64,000 nt of DNA from SZAS-103 sp038234715 (lineage in GTDB: Bacteria; Pseudomonadota; Gammaproteobacteria; Xanthomonadales; Xanthomonadaceae): contig JBBQTD010000003.1 of NCBI GenBank assembly GCA_038234715.1, positions 83,980-147,979 on the forward strand, given 5' to 3'. The translations under genes were made by a program, and so were the position numbers. The notes under the pieces were generated by a model. The model was not told where the DNA came from. It did no database searches and was given only the letters and a program-made list of their open reading frames with translations. Of the stretch, positions 34,378 through 41,957 are shown piece after piece (within the stretch, counting starts at the first letter, position 1; each line of letters begins with the position of its first letter).

Positions 34378-34403
34378 CCCTCCCCTGCCAAAGCAAGGGA
34401 GGG
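34378..34403. repeat. GC-rich hairpin downstream of xerC
   Basis: CCCTCCCCTGC and GCAAGGGAGGG around a short CAAA loop, one mismatch in 11 pairs. It lies 3' of xerC on its strand and may stop the lptM-dapF-DUF484-xerC transcript. The same stem type is a common dispersed repeat in related genomes. Confidence 0.55.
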
Positions 34404-34456
34404 GGCTCAGCTTTTGCGCTTCCAAAGCAAGGCAGGGGGCTCAGTTCTTGCGCTTC
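34389..34456. repeat. 34-bp tandem duplication of the xerC 3' end
   Basis: Two adjacent 34-base copies (34389-34422 and 34423-34456) differ at three positions; both contain GGGGGCTCAG and TTGCGCTTC. The second copy includes the last codons and stop of xerC. The first copy lies just beyond the gene. Slippage or repeat insertion at the gene end is the simplest explanation. Confidence 0.75.
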
Positions 34457-35424
34457 GAGCGCGGGTGCGCGGCGTCGTAGACCTTTGCGAGATGCTGGAA
34501 GTCCAGGTGGGTGTAGATCTGTGTGGTGGCGATGTCGGCGTGCCCGAGCAGTTCCTGCACGCCGCGCAGGTCCCCTGAGGATTCGAGCACGTGGCTCGCA
34601 AACGAATGCCGCAGCAGGTGCGGATGCACGCGCTTCCAGATGCCTTGCTGCTGTGCAAGCTGGCGCACCCTGACCTGGATTGCGCGCGGACCGATGGGTG
34701 CTCCGCCACGACCCGGGAAAACCGGCAACGCCGCGTCCGCATACGCTGCGGCGTTCGCCCCGGAGGACTGCGCTCGCCACGCCAGCAACGCCGCGCAAGC
34801 ATGCCGACCGACGGGAACGATGCGCGTCTTCGCACCCTTGCCGGTCACCCGCACCATTCCCGCATCCAGGTCGAGTTCGCGCCAGTGCAACCCGCAGACT
34901 TCCGCAAGCCGCAAACCCGACGAATACATCAGTTCGAGCAGTGCACGGTCGCGCTTGCCGATCGGGTCGGCGTCGGGCACCTCGACCAGCCGCGTCATCT
35001 CGTCGGGATCAAGGACGTTGGGCAGCTTGCGTGGCGCTTTCGGAGCGCGCAGACCCGTGGCCGGATTCGCGGGCAATACGCCGCGCCGCAGCTGCCACGC
35101 GAAAAAACTGCGGCAAGCCGACAGGCGCCGCTGCAGCGACGTCGCGCCCAGCCCGCGCCGGTGTTCGGCGGCGACGAACGCACGCAGGGTTTCGCAATCG
35201 AGCTTGTCCCACGCAAGCACGTGGCGCGCATCGAGCCAGTCGCACAGCGCCGCAAGATCGCGACCGTAAGCATCGAGCGTGTGCGCCGACATCCGCCGCT
35301 CGACGCCCAGATGCGCGAGAAACCCATCGCGCTCGGCATGCAGCGGGCTCGCGTGGCTCGGGACGGGCGTGCTCGACCTTCGATCTCGGCGTGGCGTCCT
35401 CACCGTCAGCGGTTGATCTGGCAT
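34441..35424 (-). CDS. xerC: tyrosine recombinase XerC
   Basis: A 327-residue site-specific recombinase that, with XerD and FtsK, resolves chromosome dimers at dif. The N-terminal SAM-like domain (FLAHLGVERRMSAHTLDAYG) binds DNA. Catalytic residues are Arg in YSSGLRLAEVCGL, His and Arg in HLLRHSFASH, His in LGHADIATTQ and the nucleophilic Tyr in IYTHLDFQHL. ATG at 35424 starts 20 bases after DUF484. The order lptM-dapF-DUF484-xerC matches the conserved E. coli yifL-dapF-yigA-xerC block, so this is the housekeeping enzyme, not a mobile integrase. A GC-rich hairpin and a 34-bp duplication lie at its 3' end. Confidence 0.95.
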   Translation of the reverse strand: MPDQPLTVRTPRRDRRSSTPVPSHASPLHAERDGFLAHLGVERRMSAHTLDAYGRDLAALCDWLDARHVLAWDKLDCETLRAFVAAEHRRGLGATSLQRRLSACRSFFAWQLRRGVLPANPATGLRAPKAPRKLPNVLDPDEMTRLVEVPDADPIGKRDRALLELMYSSGLRLAEVCGLHWRELDLDAGMVRVTGKGAKTRIVPVGRHACAALLAWRAQSSGANAAAYADAALPVFPGRGGAPIGPRAIQVRVRQLAQQQGIWKRVHPHLLRHSFASHVLESSGDLRGVQELLGHADIATTQIYTHLDFQHLAKVYDAAHPRSKRKN

Positions 35425-35444
35425 TGCGGCGCTGCCCGTCCGGT

Positions 35445-36122
35445 TTACGTGTCGTAGCGGCTCAATGCCGCGACCAGGGTGTCGCCCATCAGGCGCAGGA
35501 ACAGCGTGCCCATGCCCGGATAGAAGCGGTTCGGATCGTGGCTGCCAATGGCCACCAGGCCGCGTTCGCCGAGGGTCAGCAACGCACACGATTGCACCTC
35601 GTGCACGCGCGCGCCGAACAGCAGATCGAGCTTGTCCTGCTGCAGGCGTCCGCACAGCGGCTCGGCATCGGCAAGGAACTCCGCGAACGGCGCCAGCAAG
35701 GCGGCATCGCGGGGCAGCACCTGCAACCACTCGGCGCCGTCGAGGCCTGCAACGGGCTCGTGCAGGAGGACGCGCACGAGCTCGCCGTGGAAGTCCTCGG
35801 TCAGGCTCGCGACCATGCTCTTGAGCGTTTCCGCCGCATCGCGCGCGCGCATCAGCGCAAGCGTGAGCTGGTGCGTGCGCACGGTCAGCCGCTCGTTCTC
35901 CTGGGCGACCTGGAAGAGTTCCTGCAGGCGCCTGTTGAGTTCGCGGTTCTTGTCGCGCAACACATCGAGCTGGTAGCTCGCCAGCGAAGTCGCGCGGCCT
36001 TCCTCGCGCGGAACCACGAGCCCGAGCGCGAGGTCCGGATATTCGTTGAGGAAGCGCGGATTGCGGCGCAGGAAGGCTGCCACTTCATTCGAACCAATCG
36101 TGTCGTGCAGGGTATCGCTCAT
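35445..36122 (-). CDS. DUF484 family protein
   Basis: A 225-residue protein of the DUF484 (YigA) family, which has a GAF-like fold. Features: N-terminal VAAFLRRNPRFLNEYPDL, a coiled stretch (LRDKNRELNRRLQELFQVAQENERL), and a C-terminal GERGLVAIGSHDPNRFYPGMGTLFL. The function is not established; it is almost always between dapF and xerC, as here. ATG at 36122 overlaps the dapF stop by 4 bases (ATGA). Confidence 0.92.
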   Translation of the reverse strand: MSDTLHDTIGSNEVAAFLRRNPRFLNEYPDLALGLVVPREEGRATSLASYQLDVLRDKNRELNRRLQELFQVAQENERLTVRTHQLTLALMRARDAAETLKSMVASLTEDFHGELVRVLLHEPVAGLDGAEWLQVLPRDAALLAPFAEFLADAEPLCGRLQQDKLDLLFGARVHEVQSCALLTLGERGLVAIGSHDPNRFYPGMGTLFLRLMGDTLVAALSRYDT

Positions 36123-37039
36123 GGATGCCACTCTCCTTCGAATACGAATGCGCTCGGACCGCGCATGCTGACGGGTGCATCATCGCGCGGCCACGCAATG
36201 CGCAGTGTGCCACCGGGCAGTTCGACGGTAACGTCGCGATCCACGCGGCCCTGGCGAACCAGGATCGCTACCGCCGCGCAGGCTCCGCTGCCGCAGGCCA
36301 GGGTTTCGCCGACGCCGCGTTCGTAGACGCGCAGCGCGATGCGATCAGCGGCAAGCACTTGCGCGAAGCCGACATTGACGCCTTCCGGAAACTCCGGCAT
36401 GGCCTGCAGAGCTGCGCCGAGTTTGTGCACTCGCGCCGCAGCGATATCGGGGACTTCAATCAATGCATGCGGATTGCCCATCGAGACCGCGCCGAAGCGC
36501 ACCGGGGCGTCGTCCACGTCGAGCCAGTAGTCAGGTTGCCCGGCTGCCATCGCCAGCGGGATCCGGGCGGGTTCGAACCGGGGCACGCTCAGGTCGAGCG
36601 TGAAGTCGTCTTGGGCGTGCGCATGCACACGGACATGTCCGGCCGGACTGTCGAGCATGAACTGCGCGGAGCGTCCCGCGCCATCGCGACGCAGCCACGC
36701 CGCCACGCAACGCGCGCCATTGCCGCATTGCTCCGCGAGCGAGCCATCGGCATTCCAGATGATGTATCCGGCGACAGAGCCTGCGGTCGCCGGATCGACG
36801 ATGCCGATGACCTGGTCGCAGCCGACTCCGCGATGGCGATCGGCGAGACGGTGCCGGATCGCCGGGTCGGGCGTGGGCGCATTGCCCCGCAGGTCGAGTA
36901 TCACGAAGTCGTTGCCGGCCCCGTGCATCTTGGTAAAACGCACGCTGCGCGACCCATGCTGGGTTGCGAGTGGGCTCGAATTCCCGATCGCCGTCGCAGC
37001 CGGCCCCGCAATTCCTGCGGTCGCCCGAGCCGAGGTCAT
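36119..37039 (-). CDS. dapF: diaminopimelate epimerase
   Basis: About 306 residues. Converts LL- to meso-diaminopimelate for lysine and peptidoglycan. FTKMHGAGNDFVILD is the family start. The two catalytic cysteines are in EQCGNGARC and ACGSGACA, and GIVDPA, MGNPHALIEV and NVGFAQV are also conserved. The family normally begins at (V/M)RFTKMHG; a GTG there (36943) has no ribosome-binding site, while ATG at 37039 overlaps the lptM stop by 1 base (TGATG). The extra 32 N-terminal residues are therefore uncertain. Operon with lptM, DUF484 and xerC. Confidence 0.94.
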   Translation of the reverse strand: MTSARATAGIAGPAATAIGNSSPLATQHGSRSVRFTKMHGAGNDFVILDLRGNAPTPDPAIRHRLADRHRGVGCDQVIGIVDPATAGSVAGYIIWNADGSLAEQCGNGARCVAAWLRRDGAGRSAQFMLDSPAGHVRVHAHAQDDFTLDLSVPRFEPARIPLAMAAGQPDYWLDVDDAPVRFGAVSMGNPHALIEVPDIAAARVHKLGAALQAMPEFPEGVNVGFAQVLAADRIALRVYERGVGETLACGSGACAAVAILVRQGRVDRDVTVELPGGTLRIAWPRDDAPVSMRGPSAFVFEGEWHP

Positions 37040-37146
37040 CACGCGCTGGCGGAGGGCTTGTCTGGCAGCACCAGGGCGCCCTTGTTGCCGCAGGCGGCGA
37101 GCGCCAGCAGGGCGGCCAGCAAAAGCAATCGCAAGGTCGTCTTCAT
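37039..37146 (-). CDS. lptM: LptM-like small lipoprotein
   Basis: A 35-residue lipoprotein: Lys-containing start, hydrophobic LRLLLLAALLALAAC with lipobox LAAC, then GNKGALVLPDKPSASA. GNKGxLxLP after the lipidated Cys is the signature of LptM (YifL), which assists assembly of the outer-membrane LPS translocon LptD-LptE. Too short for most gene callers. It directly precedes dapF, as in E. coli, and its TGA overlaps the dapF ATG. Confidence 0.88.
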   Translation of the reverse strand: MKTTLRLLLLAALLALAACGNKGALVLPDKPSASA

Positions 37147-37205
37147 GGGCGGCAGTATAGTCGCCAGCGGGTGTATCGTCAGCGCAGACGACTTACCTGC
37201 CGCTA

Positions 37206-37889
37206 GTGAACAATCCCATGCCGATGAGCCAGTTCAGTCCCAGCATCATCCTGCTGATCCCCGCGCTCTTGCTGTTGCTGATCGCGTGGCTGCTGTTCGC
37301 CGGCAGCCGCCGGACGCGCGGGATGGGACGCTTCCTGCGCGGCGTGTTCGGGTTGCTGTTCTTCCTGCTCGCGCTGGCGCTGGGCGGCCTTGCGATGTTG
37401 CTGCACAACTATCTGCATATTGCCGACGACATCGCGATCGCCCGGGTGTCGATCAAGCAACTCGGCCCGCAGGACTTCCAGATGGTTTTCGTTCCGCGGG
37501 CAGGGGCTACACGCACGCTTGACCTGCACGGCGACCAATGGGAAGTGGATGCGCGGGTCATCCGCTGGGATCTGCCAGCGCAACTGGCGGGTTTTCCGCC
37601 GCTCTACCAGATCGAGCGCATCGGCGGGCGCTATCGCGACATTGCCCAGGAACATGCATCGCCGCGCAGCGTTGTGGCGGTGAACGATCCGGCGTGGTTC
37701 GATATCTGGACCTTCAAGCACCGGTTTCCGCGCTGGTTGCCGTTTGTCGATGCCGACTATGGCAGCGGGGCCTACCTGCCAATGGTCGATGGCGGGCAAT
37801 TCGACCTGTTCCTCAACACGCGCGGCGGCCTGCTCGCCAAGCCGGCTGACGAGGCCACCAAGGCCAAGCTCGCCGCCTCTGGATGGTAG
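37206..37889 (+). CDS. membrane protein of unknown function
   Basis: 227 residues: two adjacent hydrophobic helices (about residues 12-32 and 45-68) followed by a soluble, beta-rich, probably periplasmic domain with ATRTLDLHGDQWEVDARVIRW, then PPLYQIERIGGRYRDI and GSGAYLPMVDGGQFDLFLNTRGGLLA. Similar proteins are common in xanthomonads and are sometimes labelled as efflux-related on weak grounds. I would not assign a role. The GTG at 37206 is the first start; ATGs at 37218 and 37224 are equally possible because no ribosome-binding site decides. Converges with the prolyl oligopeptidase gene. Confidence 0.75.
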   Translation: MNNPMPMSQFSPSIILLIPALLLLLIAWLLFAGSRRTRGMGRFLRGVFGLLFFLLALALGGLAMLLHNYLHIADDIAIARVSIKQLGPQDFQMVFVPRAGATRTLDLHGDQWEVDARVIRWDLPAQLAGFPPLYQIERIGGRYRDIAQEHASPRSVVAVNDPAWFDIWTFKHRFPRWLPFVDADYGSGAYLPMVDGGQFDLFLNTRGGLLAKPADEATKAKLAASGW

Positions 37890-37892
37890 GCG

Positions 37893-40046
37893 TTAGCCCA
37901 TCAATTTCTGCCTGAGGAAGACGAACGCGAGGGCCGACATCATCGCGAGTTGCCGGTTGTCGGCTGCGCCGCCATGGCCGCCCTCTGTGTTTTCGTAATA
38001 CAGCACGTCATGTCCCTGTTCGCGCATGCGCGCCATCATCTTGCGGGCATGGCCGGGATGCACGCGGTCGTCGCGGGTCGAGGTCATGAACAGCACCGGC
38101 GGATAGCAAACGCCCTCCCTGACGTTCTGATAGGGCGAAAACGCGCGGATGAAATCCCAGTCGGAGGTGTCTGGATCGCCGTACTCGGCCATCCACGATG
38201 CGCCTGCGAGCAGATGTGTGTAACGCTTCATGTCGAGCAACGGCACCTGGCAGACCACGGCGCCGAACAGCTGCGGATACAGGGTCAGCATGTTGCCGAC
38301 CAGCAGCCCGCCGTTGCTGCCGCCCTGGATGCCAAGCCGTTTCGGCGCAGTGACGCCGCGGGCGATCAGGTCCCGGGCGACCGCGGCGAAGTCCTCGCAT
38401 GCGCGCAAGCGGTTTTCGCGCAGCGCAGCCTGGTGCCAGCGCGGACCGTATTCGCCGCCGCCGCGGATGTTGGCCACCACATAGACATTGCCGGAGGGCG
38501 CACCGTCCCCGGTGAGCCAGGCACGACCGACACCTGCGCTGTAGGCCGGGGTGAGCGCGATCTCGAAGCCGCCATACCCATAGAGCAGGGTCGGGTGGGT
38601 GCCATCGCATTGCAGGCCTTTCTCCGCGATCATGAAGTACGGGATCCGCGTGCCGTCTTTGGAGATCGCGAAGTGCTGGGTGACTTCGAGCCCCGATGCG
38701 TCGAAGAACGCTGGCGTTGACTTGAGTTTTTGCGGAGGTTTGCCGACTTCGCCCCGATAGAGTGCGGTGGGCGCAAGGAAATCGCTGACTGTCATGAAGT
38801 ACGCATCGGACTCCTCGTCGTCGACCGCGACCACTTCGACTGTTCCAAGATCCGGCACGCCGTCCAGAGAGGTCGGCGCCCAGCCAGACGCGGCGGCAGT
38901 CACGACCTGGACCCGACTCTTCACGTCGTCAAGCACGTTGAGCAGCAAATGGTTTTTCGTCCAGCTGTAGCTGGCAAGCGACCTGCTGGCATCGGGTGTG
39001 AACAATGCCTGGAAATCGCGCCCGCCAGCCATGAAGTCGTCGAACGATGTTGCGATCAACGATCCCGCCGGCCAGGCGGTGCCACCTGCCGTCCACGGGT
39101 CGCGCAGTTCCAGCAGCAGCCACTCGCGATGGACGAGTTTCTTCGCACTGTCGGGCGCGTCGAGCCTGGTGAGCCTGCGCTCGCTGCGTCCGCCGGGGGT
39201 TGGTCGCTCATGTCGCACCTCGCGGGATTCGACGATGTAGAGCTCGTCGCGGAAGAAGCTCAATGCGCGGCTGACGAAATCGCGCTCGCAGCCGCGGGCA
39301 TGATCGCGAAACGCAGTGATCGCGACATCGTCGGCATTGCCTTCGTAGACGACGGTCGCGGCATCCATCGGCGTTGCGCGTTTCCATTCCTTCGCGATGC
39401 GCGGATAACCCGAAGCCGTCATGCTGCCAGGCCCGAAATCGCTGCCGACATAGACCGTGTCTGCGTCCTTCCAGCCCAGCGCTCCCTTGGATTCGGGTCG
39501 GTGAAATCCGCCTGCGACGAACTGCTTCGCCACCAGGTCGAATTCGCGCGTCACATCCGCATCCGAGCCGCCACGCGAGAGTGCTACCAGGCAATGGCGC
39601 CAGGGTTGTGCAGGGTCGCGTGGCTTGAGGCAATCGACGCCATGCCAGACCCAGTTCGCCTGTTCCGCCGAATTGAGCGCATCCAGATCAAGCACTGTTT
39701 CCCAAGGCGGATCGGCTTTGCTGTATGCGTCGAGCGTCGTGCGTCGCCAGATGCCGCGTTCGTGCTGCTTGTCCCTCCAGAAGTTGTAGTAGTACCCGCC
39801 CATCTTGTCGACCATGGGAATCCGCGCATCGGAATCGAGCACTTCGAGGATGCATGCATGCAATGGCGCGAAGTCGGGGTCGGATTCAAGCAACGCGATG
39901 GTCGTTGCGTTGCGCTCGCGCACCCATGCCAGCGATTCCGCTGCGGTGACGTCCTCGAGCCAAATCCAGGGATCATCATCGTCGTTCATGCGCGCAGGCG
40001 CGAGGCGCTCTACAGGGGCGCTGTGTGCCTCGTCGTTGTTTCCCAT
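37893..40046 (-). CDS. prolyl oligopeptidase family serine peptidase (S9A)
   Basis: 717 residues: an N-terminal beta-propeller (WIWLEDVTAAESLAWV, then FWRDKQHERGIWRR and GGSDADVTREFD) and a C-terminal alpha/beta hydrolase domain. The latter has the nucleophile in QGGSNGGLLVG, the acid in STRDDRVHPGHARKM and the His in NTEGGHGGAA. No signal peptide, so cytoplasmic as expected. It cleaves short peptides after proline or related residues. ATG at 40046 is chosen for its strong GAGGAG 7 bases upstream; longer and shorter ATGs (40166, 39989) lack it. Confidence 0.92.
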   Translation of the reverse strand: MGNNDEAHSAPVERLAPARMNDDDDPWIWLEDVTAAESLAWVRERNATTIALLESDPDFAPLHACILEVLDSDARIPMVDKMGGYYYNFWRDKQHERGIWRRTTLDAYSKADPPWETVLDLDALNSAEQANWVWHGVDCLKPRDPAQPWRHCLVALSRGGSDADVTREFDLVAKQFVAGGFHRPESKGALGWKDADTVYVGSDFGPGSMTASGYPRIAKEWKRATPMDAATVVYEGNADDVAITAFRDHARGCERDFVSRALSFFRDELYIVESREVRHERPTPGGRSERRLTRLDAPDSAKKLVHREWLLLELRDPWTAGGTAWPAGSLIATSFDDFMAGGRDFQALFTPDASRSLASYSWTKNHLLLNVLDDVKSRVQVVTAAASGWAPTSLDGVPDLGTVEVVAVDDEESDAYFMTVSDFLAPTALYRGEVGKPPQKLKSTPAFFDASGLEVTQHFAISKDGTRIPYFMIAEKGLQCDGTHPTLLYGYGGFEIALTPAYSAGVGRAWLTGDGAPSGNVYVVANIRGGGEYGPRWHQAALRENRLRACEDFAAVARDLIARGVTAPKRLGIQGGSNGGLLVGNMLTLYPQLFGAVVCQVPLLDMKRYTHLLAGASWMAEYGDPDTSDWDFIRAFSPYQNVREGVCYPPVLFMTSTRDDRVHPGHARKMMARMREQGHDVLYYENTEGGHGGAADNRQLAMMSALAFVFLRQKLMG

Positions 40047-40242
40047 CCGGTGCTCCTCGGGACGTTTGCCAGCATGATCAGCGAGAGGCGGGCGGCTCGG
40101 GCGTTTCGCCCTCTGGGGCTCAGGCAGGATCGATCCGCAAACGACGCTAGCACGCGTACGGGCCAACGCGCGCGCATCGTGTTGACGCGGCCTTCAACAA
40201 CGAGAGCCGATAATGACCATCCATCCACCAACGGATTTCGCC

Positions 40243-40812
40243 ATGCGCCTGCGCCAACTTGCCTTGTTCGCACCGCTGGTCGCCGCGTTGCTTGCACTGA
40301 CCGCCTGCGCAAGCGACCCGGATACCGCCAAGCCGACGCTGCACAGCCAGGCCAAGGTCGACCTGCAGCGCTACAAGGGGCGCTGGTACATCATCGCGAA
40401 CATTCCCTATTTCGCCGAAAACGGCAAGGTCATGACGCGCGACGAATACGCGCTGCGCGCCGACGGCAGGATCGACAACTATTACGTGTTTCGCCGCAGC
40501 TTCGATCGCTCCGACGAAAGCTGGCATGGCGTTGCAACGGTGGTGCCTGGGACCGGCAACGCGCAATGGAGCGTGAAGTTCTGGGGCATCCTCGACGCCG
40601 ACTATCTGGTACTGGAGGTCGCGTCGGACTATTCGTGGGCGCTGGTCGGCCATCCCCATCGCAAGTACGGCTATGTGTTTTCAAGGCAGCCGCGGATGGA
40701 CGAGGGGATGTACCAGCAACTGCTCGGCAAGCTGGCCGGTTACGGCTACACGACCTCGCGCCTGCAAAAGGTGCCGCAACTGCAGGGCGATCCCGCGCAG
40801 ACGCCGCCTTGA
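40243..40812 (+). CDS. blc: bacterial lipocalin (Blc)
   Basis: A 189-residue outer-membrane lipoprotein of the lipocalin family. Signal MRLRQLALFAPLVAALLAL with lipobox TAC, mature Cys near residue 22. Lipocalin motif YKGRWYIIANIPYFAE (GxW), and DADYLVLEVASDYSWALVGHPHRKYGYVFSRQP (TDY-like and R motif). Such proteins bind fatty acids or lysophospholipids during envelope stress. ATG at 40243 is chosen because it begins the signal; 40213 would add ten residues before it. Confidence 0.9.
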   Translation: MRLRQLALFAPLVAALLALTACASDPDTAKPTLHSQAKVDLQRYKGRWYIIANIPYFAENGKVMTRDEYALRADGRIDNYYVFRRSFDRSDESWHGVATVVPGTGNAQWSVKFWGILDADYLVLEVASDYSWALVGHPHRKYGYVFSRQPRMDEGMYQQLLGKLAGYGYTTSRLQKVPQLQGDPAQTPP

Positions 40813-40835
40813 GACAGCGACGCGCGCGCGCTGCC

Positions 40836-41807
40836 TCAGTTGGACTCGTAGCCGGCCAACGCGAGCTGCAGGATCGTGCGCGCCTGCTCGCGCAGGCTGA
40901 CCGGTTCGGTGATTTCGGCGTCGGCTCCGTAGCGCAGGACGTCCATCAACAGTTCCTTGCCGCTGCTGTACGGCAGCCGCAACCGGTAGCGGCCGTCCGG
41001 CAGGAAGTCTCCTTCCTGTTTTGAATGCCAGTGCGCGTCCGCGACCCAGCGCGCGGCCTTCGCGGAGAAAAGAATCGTCGCCCATGCCTTGGGGGCTCCC
41101 GAGAAGATTCCGTATCCGGCGGCGAGGTGTTCGTCCAGGACGGCGTCCGGAATGTCCCGCGCTGGCTGGTCGAGGACATGCGGTGCGCTGATCCGGTCGA
41201 CCGCAAAGCTGCGCAGGGCTTCGCGTTCGTGGTCCCACGCATCGATGTACCAGTTGTCGCGATAATGCGTAAGGCGTTGCGGGGAAACGATCCGGTGGCT
41301 GCGCTCGTCAGTCGAACGCGCGCGATAGTCGAATGTGAGCTGCCTGCGTTCGAGTACAGCGCTCGCGGCGATCCGAAACGCCAGCTGGTCCATGTTGCGT
41401 TGGCCGGACGCAATCACGCGCACGCGCTCGACCGGCCAGCGCTTGCCACCAGCCTGCTGCGCAAGCAGGGCATCGATGCGCGCCTGCAACGGCGCCAGCG
41501 CGCCGGACAGAACGCCCGAGCCCGTGCGCTCGAGCAGCTGGTGGGTCGCGAGCAGGGCCTGCAACTCGTCGGAACTCAGCCAGAGGCCCGGCAATTCGAA
41601 GCGCTCGCCCTCGCCTTGCGCGTAGCGGTAGGCGTTTGTGCCGACCTTGTCGAGCGGCGCGCCCAGGGAATCGCGCAGGAAGGCGATGTCGCGGTACAAC
41701 GTGGCGCGCGAGCAGTCCAGCTCGTCCACCAACCTGCTGGCAGGAACCGGGTAGCTGGCCGATTTCAGCAGCCGATGCAGCTTGAGCGCGCGTTGGTAGC
41801 GGTCCAT
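40836..41807 (-). CDS. WYL-domain transcriptional regulator
   Basis: 323 residues: an N-terminal winged HTH (MDRYQRALKLHRLLKSASYPVPASRLVDELDCSRATLYRDI), a middle linker with LWLSSDELQALLATHQLLE, and a WYL domain (RLTHYRDNWYIDAWDHEREALRSFAVDRI), followed by a WCX-type C-terminal region. WYL proteins sense nucleic-acid or nucleotide ligands and regulate stress, DNA repair or defence genes. It is divergent from soeA across 150 bases, but no evidence links it to sulfite oxidation. Confidence 0.9.
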   Translation of the reverse strand: MDRYQRALKLHRLLKSASYPVPASRLVDELDCSRATLYRDIAFLRDSLGAPLDKVGTNAYRYAQGEGERFELPGLWLSSDELQALLATHQLLERTGSGVLSGALAPLQARIDALLAQQAGGKRWPVERVRVIASGQRNMDQLAFRIAASAVLERRQLTFDYRARSTDERSHRIVSPQRLTHYRDNWYIDAWDHEREALRSFAVDRISAPHVLDQPARDIPDAVLDEHLAAGYGIFSGAPKAWATILFSAKAARWVADAHWHSKQEGDFLPDGRYRLRLPYSSGKELLMDVLRYGADAEITEPVSLREQARTILQLALAGYESN

Positions 41808-41957
41808 GGCGCGATTGACGTTCGGAGAGTCTGGCCATCATAGCGTCCCACCCGCGCTCGATTCGCTCGCCGGAGCGCGATGGCGGCACAATGTGCGGAT
41901 GCAGGAGTCAGACATGAAGCTGAAGGAAACGGCCAGCCTCGGGCGCAAGCACGCGCC

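Noticed and set aside
34441..35424. Mobile-element integrase
   Set aside because: Synteny with lptM, dapF and DUF484 shows it is housekeeping XerC.
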